From: Bacillus sp. es.036 | GTDB lineage: Bacteria > Bacillota > Bacilli > Bacillales > Guptibacillaceae | Reading direction: 5' to 3' | Assembly (NCBI RefSeq): GCF_002563635.1 | Contig: NZ_PDIZ01000001.1 | Span: 1,736,001-1,800,000 of the forward strand | DNA: 64,000 nt | Shown: piece by piece, positions 52,763 to 62,521 of the stretch | Layout of the letters: each line of letters begins with the position of its first letter | Position numbering within the stretch: position 1 is the first letter of the stretch | The notes under the pieces: model-generated | Databases searched by the model: none | Told to the model about the DNA's origin: nothing | Seen by the model: only the letters and a program-made list of their open reading frames with translations | Position numbers and translations under genes: made by a program

Positions 52763-54281
52763 CGTGGTCCTCCTTGCTTACGGTAAGCATCCGCTTCAAT
52801 TCAGCTTCCCAATCAAATGCATGTTGGTTGGAAACGTTGATTTGATCTCTACTACCTTTATATTCTTGAAGGTTTAGCCCACAATAATCACAGCAAGGTT
52901 CAATGATATGATTAGGTTCTCCAAACCTTTCTAATAAACCTTTTCTTCTACACTGTTTTTCTTCTAGCCAGCTTTTAAATCGAAACCATTTTATAAGCTT
53001 TGCTTTTCTGTGTCGTTCTATTGCTGTAAGAATTCTTGCTAAATTAATATCGAAATCAAAAGATTGGATCACTCTTTCTTTGATTACTCCTAATCCTTCT
53101 AACTGATGAAGCAAATAGCGCCATGCTGTCTCAGTGTAGCCAAATCGATCTCCTTCACGTTCGAGCTGGTAACTAGAGTAGGCTGTTCCTTCTCTCCCAA
53201 AAAAGTCGAGTAAGACTTCTTTCACTTCATGTTCTTTTGGAAGCTCCGAATCAATAAAGGAAAGTGGTAAGAACTCATCTTCTTCTGTGTGTAAGTGAAT
53301 CGCGATGGATGGTAATTGATCCCTTCCTGCTCTCCCTATTTCTTGCAAATAGCTTTCAATTGTCGATGGTGGGTGAAAATGAATCACAAATCGAATATTA
53401 CTTTTGTTAATCCCCATCCCAAAAGCATTCGTTGAACATATAATCGATAGCTCATCATTTAGAAACTGTTGTTGAATTAAGAGACGGTCCTCCTGTTCCA
53501 TTCCCGCATGATACGATGCACAATCTCTACCTTCACGACTCAATGCTTTCGCTAGTTTATCCGCCCAACTTCGACTTGAGAAATAAATTATACCTGGACC
53601 TTTCAGTTCAAGTGCGTATTCCTTAACCGCCTCGATCTTGGTTTCAAGAGAGGGAAATTTATCTAGTTTAATCGCTATATTAGGTCGATCCACGCTATGT
53701 ACATGGATGGCGGGGTCGCTCATATTTAATTGGCGTAGAATATCAAGACGAACATCTTCCGTAGCTGTTGCGGTAAGAGCAAGGAGTGGTGGACGACCAA
53801 ACGCTTCACGAATAGCTCCGAGCTTCAGATAGTCGGTTCTAAAATCATGGCCCCATTGAGAAATGCAGTGAGCTTCATCTATAACCATTAATCCAATATC
53901 TAATTTTTTTAAGGCTTGATATACATATTTATTTTGTAGAATTTCTGGGGAGACATAGATAAAGGAAAAAGTTGATAAATCCTTTAAAATACCTTTTCGC
54001 TTTTCAAAATCCAGAAATCCGTTTAACGCAATGACTCTTTTTTCACCTTGTGCTTTTAATTGCTGAACTTGATCCTCCATTAACGAAACTAGTGGCGATA
54101 CGATAAGAATTGGAGAAATCCCCGCATATAATGGAAGTTGATAGCATAGGGATTTCCCAGCTCCAGTAGGGAGCATGGCGAAAACGTCTCTATTATTGAG
54201 TACATCCTTAATAATTTCTTCCTGACCATAGCGAAATTCGCGGTAGCCAAAGTGCTGATATAATAAGTCTGATAACGACAT
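52743..54281 (-). CDS. recQ: ATP-dependent DNA helicase RecQ
   Basis: 512 residues. Superfamily 2 3'-5' helicase. T-G-A-G-K-S near residue 43 (motif I), D-E-A-H-C-I-S-Q-W-G near 135 (motif II and RecQ aromatic loop) and Q-E-I-G-R-A-G-R-D near 317 (motif VI) are intact, followed by a zinc-binding region (C..C-C-D-Y-C near 468). No HRDC domain follows, so this is the short YpbC-type RecQ. The ATG overlaps the ypbB TAA (TAATG). Confidence 0.94.
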   Translation of the reverse strand: MSLSDLLYQHFGYREFRYGQEEIIKDVLNNRDVFAMLPTGAGKSLCYQLPLYAGISPILIVSPLVSLMEDQVQQLKAQGEKRVIALNGFLDFEKRKGILKDLSTFSFIYVSPEILQNKYVYQALKKLDIGLMVIDEAHCISQWGHDFRTDYLKLGAIREAFGRPPLLALTATATEDVRLDILRQLNMSDPAIHVHSVDRPNIAIKLDKFPSLETKIEAVKEYALELKGPGIIYFSSRSWADKLAKALSREGRDCASYHAGMEQEDRLLIQQQFLNDELSIICSTNAFGMGINKSNIRFVIHFHPPSTIESYLQEIGRAGRDQLPSIAIHLHTEEDEFLPLSFIDSELPKEHEVKEVLLDFFGREGTAYSSYQLEREGDRFGYTETAWRYLLHQLEGLGVIKERVIQSFDFDINLARILTAIERHRKAKLIKWFRFKSWLEEKQCRRKGLLERFGEPNHIIEPCCDYCGLNLQEYKGSRDQINVSNQHAFDWEAELKRMLTVSKEDHGEKSTG

Positions 54282-55330
54282 TAAATCCCTTCTTTGCAAA
54301 GAGTTAATCGAATTTCAAAATAGGAATATTGATCGTTCATATAGTCCTTAATTAATTTTAATCGCTGACTGTCAATTTCCTTACTAGCTAACCTGATTTC
54401 TAATTGTGCCTTTGGATCTACAAATGGACTTATTGAGAATTCCGGAATATTTATCGCAATCTCGACTAAATGATCCTCAATTGTACTTCGCTTGAGCCTT
54501 CGAGTATGGGCAATTTCTTCAATCGTCATTCCGTCTTCAAGAAGTTTATAAGTTTGCTTTGTTGATAAAGTTAATGGCAACTGCCCGCTTGTTCCCTCTA
54601 TCATTGAAGCAAGAATCGGGTATTGCGCTGAATTATGCTGAACCTGGAAGAGTAAACCATGAATGACACCTTGAAAACGGAACATTGCTTCTTCATAACT
54701 TATCTTATGCACATCCGCTAGTTGATGAACGGTCAATCCTGTTCTCCCTTCACCGCTTAGCCTCATAATAAAAAAAGAAGCATGTGGATCTGGTAGTTTT
54801 TGAAGATGCGATCGAATTTCCTGAAATAGTTCTTTTGCGAGAAGTACTCTCTTTTCTTTCTTGACTGGAAAATGCTTTTTCACCCAATTTTGTATTGCTT
54901 CATCTTTACTAATTGGGTAAAAATTCATGTTGCCATGGATTGAATAAGAAAGGCTTTGCATGAATAAACTAAGCCGCTGCCAAAATAATTCACTTACTTG
55001 ATGATACTGCCAACCTGCTAAATAATCCGGTATCGGTTTCGTGACTAAAAAGGCACTTAAAGCCTCTTTTCCGCCTGAAGTGATTTGATATCCTTCGTGT
55101 TGATTCGGTTGAATCAACTGCGTTTCAAGTAATGCGAAAACGTGCTGTTCAAGTTTTGACCGTTTTAACTTCTTTAAAATCCCAAAGAAACTCCCTACTT
55201 TAAAAAGCTTCCCATCTTGTATCGTTTGAGAAGATTTCTTTCCAGTTAGAAGATGGTATACGGCAGATAGTGAACGTTCTCCCTTAAACCGGTCAAAAAT
55301 ATATAATAGCACACCATCGAAATATTCCAT
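54281..55330 (-). CDS. ypbB: Helix-turn-helix protein YpbB
   Basis: 349 residues, close to the 352 of B. subtilis YpbB. A helix-turn-helix near residue 270-310 (L-L-E-D-G-M-T-I-E-E-I-A then R-S-T-I-E-D-H) suggests DNA binding; the N-terminal two thirds are unassigned. It is coupled to recQ by a TAATG overlap, so it may act with the helicase. GGTGG lies 4-7 nt before the ATG at 55330; a longer frame lacks a site. Confidence 0.85.
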   Translation of the reverse strand: MEYFDGVLLYIFDRFKGERSLSAVYHLLTGKKSSQTIQDGKLFKVGSFFGILKKLKRSKLEQHVFALLETQLIQPNQHEGYQITSGGKEALSAFLVTKPIPDYLAGWQYHQVSELFWQRLSLFMQSLSYSIHGNMNFYPISKDEAIQNWVKKHFPVKKEKRVLLAKELFQEIRSHLQKLPDPHASFFIMRLSGEGRTGLTVHQLADVHKISYEEAMFRFQGVIHGLLFQVQHNSAQYPILASMIEGTSGQLPLTLSTKQTYKLLEDGMTIEEIAHTRRLKRSTIEDHLVEIAINIPEFSISPFVDPKAQLEIRLASKEIDSQRLKLIKDYMNDQYSYFEIRLTLCKEGI

Positions 55331-55542
55331 GAATCCACCACCTATTTCATTCTCCATTATTGTATCAAATTTTTTCATCTGTTTACTTATTTTAAAACCG
55401 GGTAACATTCATTTAGATGCTAATAAAAGGATTAAACTATTGAAAAGTCAAGGCATCACCTTTACAATAAGATTATTAAAAACTTTCATTTACGAATAAA
55501 AGGACGATGAAAGGCATATAGAAGTATTGAATAGGAGGTTAA

Positions 55543-55794
<252 letters not shown>

Positions 55795-55802
55795 TTCCCA
55801 TT

Positions 55803-55842
55803 AGAAATCCCTGGTTTTTTAAATCAGGGATTTTTTTATTAT
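55803..55842 (+). terminator. Terminator of fer
   Basis: AAATCCCTG and CAGGGATTT form a 9-bp stem with an 11-nt loop, followed by seven Ts. Confidence 0.88.
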
Positions 55843-55870
55843 TTTTTTAAAAGAAATATTATTGTTGAAA

Positions 55871-55899
55871 TTGACACTTTAGTGCTTTCATGGTAAAAA
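55871..55899 (+). promoter_or_regulatory. Promoter for serA
   Basis: TTGACA (55871-55876) and TAAAAA (55894-55899) are 17 bp apart, giving a start near 55907 and a leader of about 50 nt. The -10 is weak (four of six). Confidence 0.6.
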
Positions 55900-55955
55900 G
55901 TAAGGTATTGAGTTTTCTAAAAAATGAGAAGAGATAGACAAAGGGAGTGGAGAAG

Positions 55956-57536
55956 TTGGCTTACGTTCTAGTAACTGATGGTATTAAGGAAGATGGTTTA
56001 CAGCCACTGTTAAATGAAAGCACGCTCACATGTGACATTGGATCTTTGAATGATTTCAGTGATCGTCTCGATCAGTATGAAGCTTTGCTTGTAAGAAGCG
56101 CTACAAAAGTAACCGCAGAAGTGCTTGATCAAATGCCTGCATTACGTATTGTTGCAAGAGCCGGTGTGGGAGTAGATAACATTGATATTGATGCTGCGAC
56201 AAAGCGAGGCGTTATAGTCGTCAACGCTCCAGATGGCAATACGATTTCCACGACAGAACATACTTTTGCAATGATGGCTTCTCTAGCCCGGAACATTCCT
56301 CAGGGAACATCCTCCTTAAAAAGTGGCAAATGGATGAGAAAACAATATGTCGGAACCGAACTTAATGGAAAAACACTAGGGATTGTTGGTATGGGACGTA
56401 TTGGTACTGAACTTTCCAGAAGAGCTAGAGCCTTTGGGATGGATGTGGTCGTTTACGATCCTTTCTTAACGAACGATCGAGCTGAAAAATTAGATGTTCA
56501 GTCTGTTGAATTTAATCACTTGCTAGCAACTGCAGATATTATTACCGTTCACACACCGCTAACTGAAAAAACACGCGGTCTTTTAAACGAAGAAACGCTC
56601 GCGAAAACAAAAAAAGGCGTTTTCTTAATAAACTGTGCTCGTGGTGGCATTATTGATGAGGACGCACTTATCCCATACCTTGATTCAGGACATATTGGCG
56701 GCGTAGCACTTGACGTTTTTGTAGCAGAGCCTCCAGAGGAGGATCATCCCCTCCTTCGTTATGATCAAGTGATTGCCACTCCACACCTTGGAGCGTCTAC
56801 GAAAGAAGCGCAGCTTAACGTCGCTGCTCAAGTAGCAGAAGAAGTCCTTCATTTTCTAAAAGAAAAACCAATTCGAAACGCAATCAACTTACCTGGTTTT
56901 TCAAAGGAAGAATATGAAAAGATTAAACCTTATTATGAACTTACACGTAAAATGGGTAGCATTCTTTCCCAATGTATGAAATCAGCTGCGAATTTAGTTG
57001 ACGTAACGTATGCAGGTAAGTTGACTGAATTGGACACCGCTATCTTAACAAGAAACTTGATGGCCTCTTTCCTAAAATCAAGACTAGATACCACTGTAAA
57101 TGAAGTAAATGCACCTTCGATTGCGAGAGAAAGAGGCATTACTTATGGGGAAAAGCATAGTTCTGAAACACATGGATACTCCAATCTTATTTCAGTTTCG
57201 GTAAAAGGAGACAAAGAAGCCTTCTCCCTTCAAGGTACTTACATTAAAGAATATGGCGATCGAATTACACAATTAAACGGGTTCGATATCGACTTCCACC
57301 CTCAGGGCCATCTTCTCTATATACAACATAACGATCGTCCAGGCGTTATTGGTAATGTAGGAAAAGTACTTGGTGAACACCGCATTAACATTGCCACCAT
57401 GCAAGTTGGTAGAAAAACGGCTGGGGGCGAAGCGATTATGATGTTATCATTTGATGCGCCATTGCCTAAAAATATAGAAGAAACACTAGAAGATGTTCAG
57501 GATATCGTGAAAGTTGAGCAAATTGGTGGTGTATAA
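55956..57536 (+). CDS. serA: D-3-phosphoglycerate dehydrogenase
   Basis: 526 residues. First step of serine synthesis. The NAD motif G-M-G-R-I-G-T-E near residue 146, the R-G-G-I-I-D substrate loop near 230 and the H of T-P-H-L-G-A near 280 are intact, followed by an intervening domain and a C-terminal ACT domain (from about 453, L-L-Y-I-Q-H-N-D-R-P-G) for serine feedback. The TTG at 55956 has GGGAG 8 nt upstream and gives the B. subtilis length; a GTG three codons earlier overlaps the ribosome binding site. Confidence 0.96.
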   Translation: MAYVLVTDGIKEDGLQPLLNESTLTCDIGSLNDFSDRLDQYEALLVRSATKVTAEVLDQMPALRIVARAGVGVDNIDIDAATKRGVIVVNAPDGNTISTTEHTFAMMASLARNIPQGTSSLKSGKWMRKQYVGTELNGKTLGIVGMGRIGTELSRRARAFGMDVVVYDPFLTNDRAEKLDVQSVEFNHLLATADIITVHTPLTEKTRGLLNEETLAKTKKGVFLINCARGGIIDEDALIPYLDSGHIGGVALDVFVAEPPEEDHPLLRYDQVIATPHLGASTKEAQLNVAAQVAEEVLHFLKEKPIRNAINLPGFSKEEYEKIKPYYELTRKMGSILSQCMKSAANLVDVTYAGKLTELDTAILTRNLMASFLKSRLDTTVNEVNAPSIARERGITYGEKHSSETHGYSNLISVSVKGDKEAFSLQGTYIKEYGDRITQLNGFDIDFHPQGHLLYIQHNDRPGVIGNVGKVLGEHRINIATMQVGRKTAGGEAIMMLSFDAPLPKNIEETLEDVQDIVKVEQIGGV

Positions 57537-57541
57537 ACATC

Positions 57542-57582
57542 AAAAAAAGGAACAAGAGCATTTTGCTCTCGTTCCTTTTTTT
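57542..57582. terminator. Bidirectional terminator after serA
   Basis: AAAAAGGAAC..AGAGCA pairs with TGCTCT..GTTCCTTTTT with one central mismatch, flanked by A and T runs. It serves serA and the convergent histidinol phosphatase gene. Confidence 0.85.
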
Positions 57583-58390
57583 ATAAGTTAATTGGTTTAC
57601 GCTCTCCCTTTTCAAATGTCATCAGTTTTGAATAACCGACGGATTTGGCAAGAGCTACGGCTTGATCATAATCTGCACCTACGTCTGTAGGTACGTGAGC
57701 ATCAGAAGAAAGAACGATAGGGATATCCTTTTCATAGCACATTTTTAGAAGCTCTGGATCAGGATAGAGCTCTCCTACCGGCTTTCTTAAACCTGCTGTA
57801 CTTATTTCAACACATGTTTTTGATTGAGATAAAGCGTTCGTGGCCCGATCATATTGTTCAAGTAGAAAGTCACGACTTTCAGGTTTATATTTAAAGATTT
57901 TTACTAGATCGAGATGGCCGACAATATCAAATAAATTGGATTCTGCTAGCGTAACGACTTGATCAAAGTATTTACGGTAGACGGTGTTAATATCTCTTTC
58001 GTCCCAGAGATGACGATATTCCGCTAAATCAATTCCAAAATCCTCTACCCAATGAATCGATCCGATTACGTAATCAAACTGATAACCAGAAATAAATTCT
58101 TTCATCTCTTGATGTTTTCCAGGGGTGTAGTCCATCTCAATTGACATCTTAACGTCCATCCCCTTCTCTTCTGCTTGTTGGAAGAGATGAACATAGTCCT
58201 CCATGTTATACCACCTGCGTTCATTGACCCATGGATTACTTAATATGTTCTCGGTTTCATAAAAATGATAAGCATGCTCAGAGATACCAAAATGACTCAC
58301 ATTTTTTCGCTTCGCTTCTTCAACGAACTGAGATAAATAATCAAAAGTTAACGTTCCTTTTTCAAGGTGATTGTGATAATCCGTGTACAC
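57581..58390 (-). CDS. PHP-family histidinol-phosphatase (HisJ-like)
   Basis: 269 residues. D-Y-H-N-H near residue 4 (first PHP metal site), E-H near 38, H-W near 115, G-H-L-D near 160 and S-S-D-A-H near 230 are the PHP metal ligands. It is likely histidinol-phosphatase, or a related phosphoesterase. The start is GTG with GGAG 8 nt upstream. Monocistronic, downstream of the res terminator. Confidence 0.82.
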   Translation of the reverse strand: MYTDYHNHLEKGTLTFDYLSQFVEEAKRKNVSHFGISEHAYHFYETENILSNPWVNERRWYNMEDYVHLFQQAEEKGMDVKMSIEMDYTPGKHQEMKEFISGYQFDYVIGSIHWVEDFGIDLAEYRHLWDERDINTVYRKYFDQVVTLAESNLFDIVGHLDLVKIFKYKPESRDFLLEQYDRATNALSQSKTCVEISTAGLRKPVGELYPDPELLKMCYEKDIPIVLSSDAHVPTDVGADYDQAVALAKSVGYSKLMTFEKGERKPINL

Positions 58391-58504
58391 AGCTACAGCT
58401 CCTTTTATCGAACTAGTTTGACACTTCCCATCATTATTGTAACGTATTAACGGGACGAAAGGATACCTCTATCGCTTTCTTTTCTATCAATCATTCTTTC
58501 CTTC

Positions 58505-58543
58505 ACTGAAAGAAGCCTCCGATAAAAACGGAGGCTTCTTTCA
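58505..58543 (-). terminator. Terminator of resDE
   Basis: GAAAGAAGCCTCCG and CGGAGGCTTCTTTC form a perfect 14-bp stem with a 7-nt loop. It lies 36-74 nt past the resE stop on the minus strand. Confidence 0.82.
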
Positions 58544-58578
58544 TTTACATCAATTCGACAATATGTGAGTGGTGCCTG

Positions 58579-60366
58579 TCACTCAACCTTCTCTGGTATA
58601 AAGAAGGAGAATGTCGTGCCTTCTCCACTTTTGCTATGGACGGAAATGTGGCCTAGGTGCGATTCTACAATGTTGCGAGCAATCGCAAGACCAAGACCTG
58701 TACCTGATCTTCCTCTTGTACGGGCTTTATCTGCTTTATAGAAGCGTTCAAATACAAACGGAAGATCATCCTCTGGAATCCCTGATCCTGTGTCTGTCAC
58801 ATCAAATTGCACACCTTTTTCAAGTGAGGTGATCAGTAAGCTCACTTCACCTCCACCTGGGGTATGTCTAACTGCATTATCCAATAAATTGGTTAATACT
58901 TGTTCGATTCTATCCGGGTCAATCATCAACATTCGATCTTGATTTGATACATGGAATTTTAAGTTCACTTCTCGATCTCGGGCAAGACCAGAAAACTTCC
59001 TTAAAATCCTCTGACCAAAGTCTTGCAGATGAATACTGCTGTAGTGTAATTCATTGTGACCAGCTTCCATTCTTGCAAGATCAAGCAGTTCGTTCACGAG
59101 CCTGCCCATTCTTAGAGACTCGTCATAAATAATTTGAGCTACTTCCTTCTTTTCTTCATCACTGCTCGCAATGTCATCCACAATCGCCTCACTATACCCT
59201 TGCAACATTGCAATTGGTGTTCGTAGCTCATGTGACACATTCGCAATAAAATCTTTTCTTAATTTATCAAGCCGACGTTCTTCTGTCATATCTCGGAATA
59301 CTGCAACTGCACCACGAATAGTAGACTGATTATATAGTGGAGTCATGACAACGACCCAACTTCTTCCTTGCAACTCCACTTCAGTTAGCTGTTCCCTTTC
59401 AAGCATAACAACCAAACTGAACAATTCGTTAATATCTTCTGGCACTTCTTTTTCGGGATCTTCTTCCATCCCCTGTTCGTAGTACCACGCTTTTAGAAAT
59501 CGCTCAGCAGGGGGGTTCGTACTTAATATCGCCCCAGTTTTATCAAACGTTATGACGCCATCAGCCATGCTGCTCAAAATACTGGAAAGCTGTTCCTTTT
59601 CCTGATTTAAAGCGGTAACATAGTTATTTAATTGTCGGCCCATCCGATTAAAAGCGACAGAGAGTTCTCCGATTTCATCATGAGTAACCATTGGTACTTT
59701 TGTATCAAATTTTCCTTTCGCTACCTGGGTAGCAGCTTCTCTCATCTTCAATAAAGGGGCAGTGATGCGAGTTGATAAGAAAAATGCAAAAATGGTTGTT
59801 AAAACAATGGCAATTCCAGCAGCTATGTAGATTAAATTACGGGCTTGACTGGTTGTCTTCGCAATAACATCAAGCGATTGATATAGAAATACCGCGCTAT
59901 CATTTTCGCCATCAACTTCCATAGGTACTCCCACGATTAGTAGCTCATTATGTGACTCTGGATTAAGATTTGTTTCAAAATCACCTTGTTTTACAACCGT
60001 CTCTCTCTCAGTAAAAACGCCATTAAGAATTGGATCATCTTTAAAAACTTCCAATGGTAATTGCGGTAAACCGTGTGAATTTGGTGAATACCATAATTCT
60101 CCGCTTTCTTCTTTATCAATGATCATCACCCCTGTCGGGTAAAAGTCTGTGATTTCCCAGGCAGTTTCAAGCGCTTGATCTCGATCATCATATCGCTCGA
60201 TAACAGAAGCCACTTTATTTGCTAGTCGCTCCATCTGTTCGGCTTCTTTTTCCACATGAAAATCCTCAAAAAATTGAAGTAATAAAATGGTTAAGATCGA
60301 TAGTACAAATGCAACTAACAGGATAATAGTAAGCCAAAGCTTACCTACAACACTTCTCCAAATCAT
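58579..60366 (-). CDS. resE: Sensor histidine kinase ResE
   Basis: 595 residues. N-terminal helix (about 10-28), an extracytoplasmic sensor region, a second helix (about 175-195), HAMP (about 196-248), PAS (about 260-365), the H-box H-E-L-R-T-P near 380 and ATPase boxes N (L-L-D-N-A-V-R-H), G1 (D-T-G-S-G-I) and G2 (G-T-G-L-G-L). With ResD it activates respiratory and anaerobic genes under low oxygen or nitric oxide. Its start overlaps the resD stop (TAATG). Confidence 0.94.
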   Translation of the reverse strand: MIWRSVVGKLWLTIILLVAFVLSILTILLLQFFEDFHVEKEAEQMERLANKVASVIERYDDRDQALETAWEITDFYPTGVMIIDKEESGELWYSPNSHGLPQLPLEVFKDDPILNGVFTERETVVKQGDFETNLNPESHNELLIVGVPMEVDGENDSAVFLYQSLDVIAKTTSQARNLIYIAAGIAIVLTTIFAFFLSTRITAPLLKMREAATQVAKGKFDTKVPMVTHDEIGELSVAFNRMGRQLNNYVTALNQEKEQLSSILSSMADGVITFDKTGAILSTNPPAERFLKAWYYEQGMEEDPEKEVPEDINELFSLVVMLEREQLTEVELQGRSWVVVMTPLYNQSTIRGAVAVFRDMTEERRLDKLRKDFIANVSHELRTPIAMLQGYSEAIVDDIASSDEEKKEVAQIIYDESLRMGRLVNELLDLARMEAGHNELHYSSIHLQDFGQRILRKFSGLARDREVNLKFHVSNQDRMLMIDPDRIEQVLTNLLDNAVRHTPGGGEVSLLITSLEKGVQFDVTDTGSGIPEDDLPFVFERFYKADKARTRGRSGTGLGLAIARNIVESHLGHISVHSKSGEGTTFSFFIPEKVE

Positions 60367-61082
60367 TACTCTTTAACAGCCTCAAACTTATACCCTACAC
60401 CCCAAACTGTTGAAATCATTGCAGCAGCTTTTGGAGAAACTTTATTCAACTTTTCTCTAAGTCGTTTCACATGAGTATCAACAGTACGAAGATCACCAAA
60501 AAATTCGTAATTCCATACATCTTTCAACAGTTCTTCACGAGAGAATACTTTGTCAGGCGCTTTTGCAAGATAATACAAAAGCTCATACTCTTTAGGTGTT
60601 AAATTAATAATTTGTTCCTCTGCTAGGACACGATGTGCATCATGATCAATGGTTAAGTGCGGAAACACGATTACATTTTTTGTGGTTGTTTCTGTTTGTA
60701 GAAATTTTGTCGTTGACGACCTTCTAAGCAATGCCTTCACGCGGAGAACGACTTCCCTCGGACTAAATGGCTTAGTAATATAGTCATCTGCTCCAACTTC
60801 AAATCCTTGAACGCGATTGGCTTCTTCGCCTTTTGCCGTCAACATAATAACAGGCGTCGCTTTTTGCTCACGCATTTGCTGACAAACTTCTATTCCATCC
60901 ATTCCCGGAAGCATCAGATCAAGCAAAATGAGATCAAAATCATCTTCGATGGCCATTTCAAGTGCTTGTTCTCCATTTTCCGCTTCTTCAATATCATAGT
61001 TTTCTCTCTCTAGATACATACGTAGCAACTTTCGAATACGCTCTTCATCATCTACAACTAAAATTCGTGCGTCTTTTTCCAA
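60366..61082 (-). CDS. resD: Response regulator ResD
   Basis: 238 residues. Receiver domain with phosphoacceptor Asp in D-L-I-L-L-D-L-M near residue 55 and Lys in I-T-K-P-F near 107; winged-helix OmpR-type domain with [15 protein letters not shown] near 200. The TTG at 61082 has GGGAGG 8 nt upstream and gives the B. subtilis-like N terminus. A 16-bp palindrome sits directly before the ribosome binding site. Confidence 0.95.
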   Translation of the reverse strand: MEKDARILVVDDEERIRKLLRMYLERENYDIEEAENGEQALEMAIEDDFDLILLDLMLPGMDGIEVCQQMREQKATPVIMLTAKGEEANRVQGFEVGADDYITKPFSPREVVLRVKALLRRSSTTKFLQTETTTKNVIVFPHLTIDHDAHRVLAEEQIINLTPKEYELLYYLAKAPDKVFSREELLKDVWNYEFFGDLRTVDTHVKRLREKLNKVSPKAAAMISTVWGVGYKFEAVKE

Positions 61083-61095
61083 GAAGATTACCTCC

Positions 61096-61111
61096 CACAT
61101 GAGCTCATGTG
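61096..61111. promoter_or_regulatory. 16-bp perfect palindrome in the resD leader
   Basis: CACATGAGCTCATGTG is self-complementary and abuts the GGGAGG ribosome binding site of resD. It could be an operator or an RNA hairpin; no known family is recognised. Confidence 0.4.
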
Positions 61112-61255
61112 TTCTATTCTATCATGTATTTAGCTTTACCGACCAGTAACGGGAAGTCCATTTTCGATATATCATAAAAACTATGTATTCGTAATAAGTC
61201 TTCCTTTTAGCATGTTCTACCTTTTGAACAAATAAACAAACTGCCCCACCTTATA

Positions 61256-61287
61256 AGAAAACCTTCACTATTCGTGAAGGTTTTCTT
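61256..61287 (-). terminator. Terminator between resC and resD
   Basis: GAAAACCTTCAC and GTGAAGGTTTTC form a perfect 12-bp stem around TATTC just after the resC stop. Its T run is short on the minus strand. It suggests that resDE has its own promoter besides read-through from resABC. Confidence 0.75.
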
Positions 61288-61289
61288 TG

Positions 61290-62489
61290 CTATGCATAAG
61301 AATGAAGCCCAGAAATAACAAGGTTTACAACAACGAGGTTTAGCATGATGATGACAAAACCTACTACAGCTAACCATGCTGATTTCTCACCTTGCCAACC
61401 TCTTGAGAGACGTAGATGGAGATACGCCGCATAAAAGAGGAATGTCACAAGCGCCCACACCTCTTTAGGGTCCCATCCCCAGAACCTCGTCCAGGCAGCC
61501 TGTGCCCAGATCATCGCGAAGATTAGAGCTCCAAGTGTGAAAACCGGAAATCCAATCGCAACTGCTCGATATTGAATTTCATCTACTAGTTCTTCATTAA
61601 CATTTTTGAGGGCAGGTTGAATTGCAGCACCAATTCGCTTACGTAAAATCAACCTGATTAGACCATATAGGACCAGGCCTCCTACAATTGACCAGATGAG
61701 CGTATTTAGCTTATGAGCAGCTTTCTCTCCCTTCATCCAGCTAGGAGCTTCAAAAAGAGGGCCAAATTCATTCCCACTTACATATTGCCCATCAGTTGGA
61801 CCAGCTAGTGCTGGTAACGTATAGTCTACTGTAACCTGTTGTTCATTCTGATCAACAAATTGATAAGTAGATGAATAGCCTGCAGCTTCGAATCCAAGGG
61901 AAAGGATAACAAAGGCAATGGTACTTATTAAAGAATACATCACAAATTCAAGCCAAAAAGTAGACTTGCTTGCTTTCTTCTGATTTACCGTTTTAACAAG
62001 ATAAACAAGACCAGCAGCAAAACTAATGGCTAATATCCCTTCGCCGAGTGCAGCCGTCGTTACATGAATTTTAAGCCAGTTACTTTGTAGAGCTGGAATA
62101 AGCGGCTGAATGTCGGATGGAAACACACTTGCATAAGCGATAACAATAATGGCTACCGGCATTGCAAAAACCCCGATAACATTACTTCGATAGATCAGAT
62201 ATATAATCAAGAAAGCGAAGACCATCGCCATCCCGAAGAACGTTGTAAATTCAAATAAGTTACTAACAGGCGCATGCCCTGCTGCAATCCATCTTGTAAT
62301 AAAATAGCTCAGTTGAAAAAGAAAACCAACCGTTGAAAGAATAAATCCCCACATTCCCCATTTTTTCGCATGAGATTCCTCATCTGACTTTCGCCATTTC
62401 CTCCCGAATAGAGAAATAGCAAAAACGATACTCGCTGCAAAGTAGATAAAGAAAGCGACATAAAGCAAGTTACTGCTTAATTGAGCCAT
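61290..62489 (-). CDS. resC: Cytochrome c biogenesis protein ResC (CcsA/CcsB family)
   Basis: 399 residues, polytopic. [11 protein letters not shown] near residue 345 is the haem-handling tryptophan-rich motif, with flanking conserved histidines. With ResB it delivers haem to apocytochromes outside the membrane, including the QcrC cytochrome domain. GGGAGG lies 9 nt before the ATG. It follows resB. Confidence 0.95.
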   Translation of the reverse strand: MAQLSSNLLYVAFFIYFAASIVFAISLFGRKWRKSDEESHAKKWGMWGFILSTVGFLFQLSYFITRWIAAGHAPVSNLFEFTTFFGMAMVFAFLIIYLIYRSNVIGVFAMPVAIIVIAYASVFPSDIQPLIPALQSNWLKIHVTTAALGEGILAISFAAGLVYLVKTVNQKKASKSTFWLEFVMYSLISTIAFVILSLGFEAAGYSSTYQFVDQNEQQVTVDYTLPALAGPTDGQYVSGNEFGPLFEAPSWMKGEKAAHKLNTLIWSIVGGLVLYGLIRLILRKRIGAAIQPALKNVNEELVDEIQYRAVAIGFPVFTLGALIFAMIWAQAAWTRFWGWDPKEVWALVTFLFYAAYLHLRLSRGWQGEKSAWLAVVGFVIIMLNLVVVNLVISGLHSYA

Positions 62490-62521
62490 CTTATCTTGCC
62501 TCCCTTCGTGGTGCTAACAAT

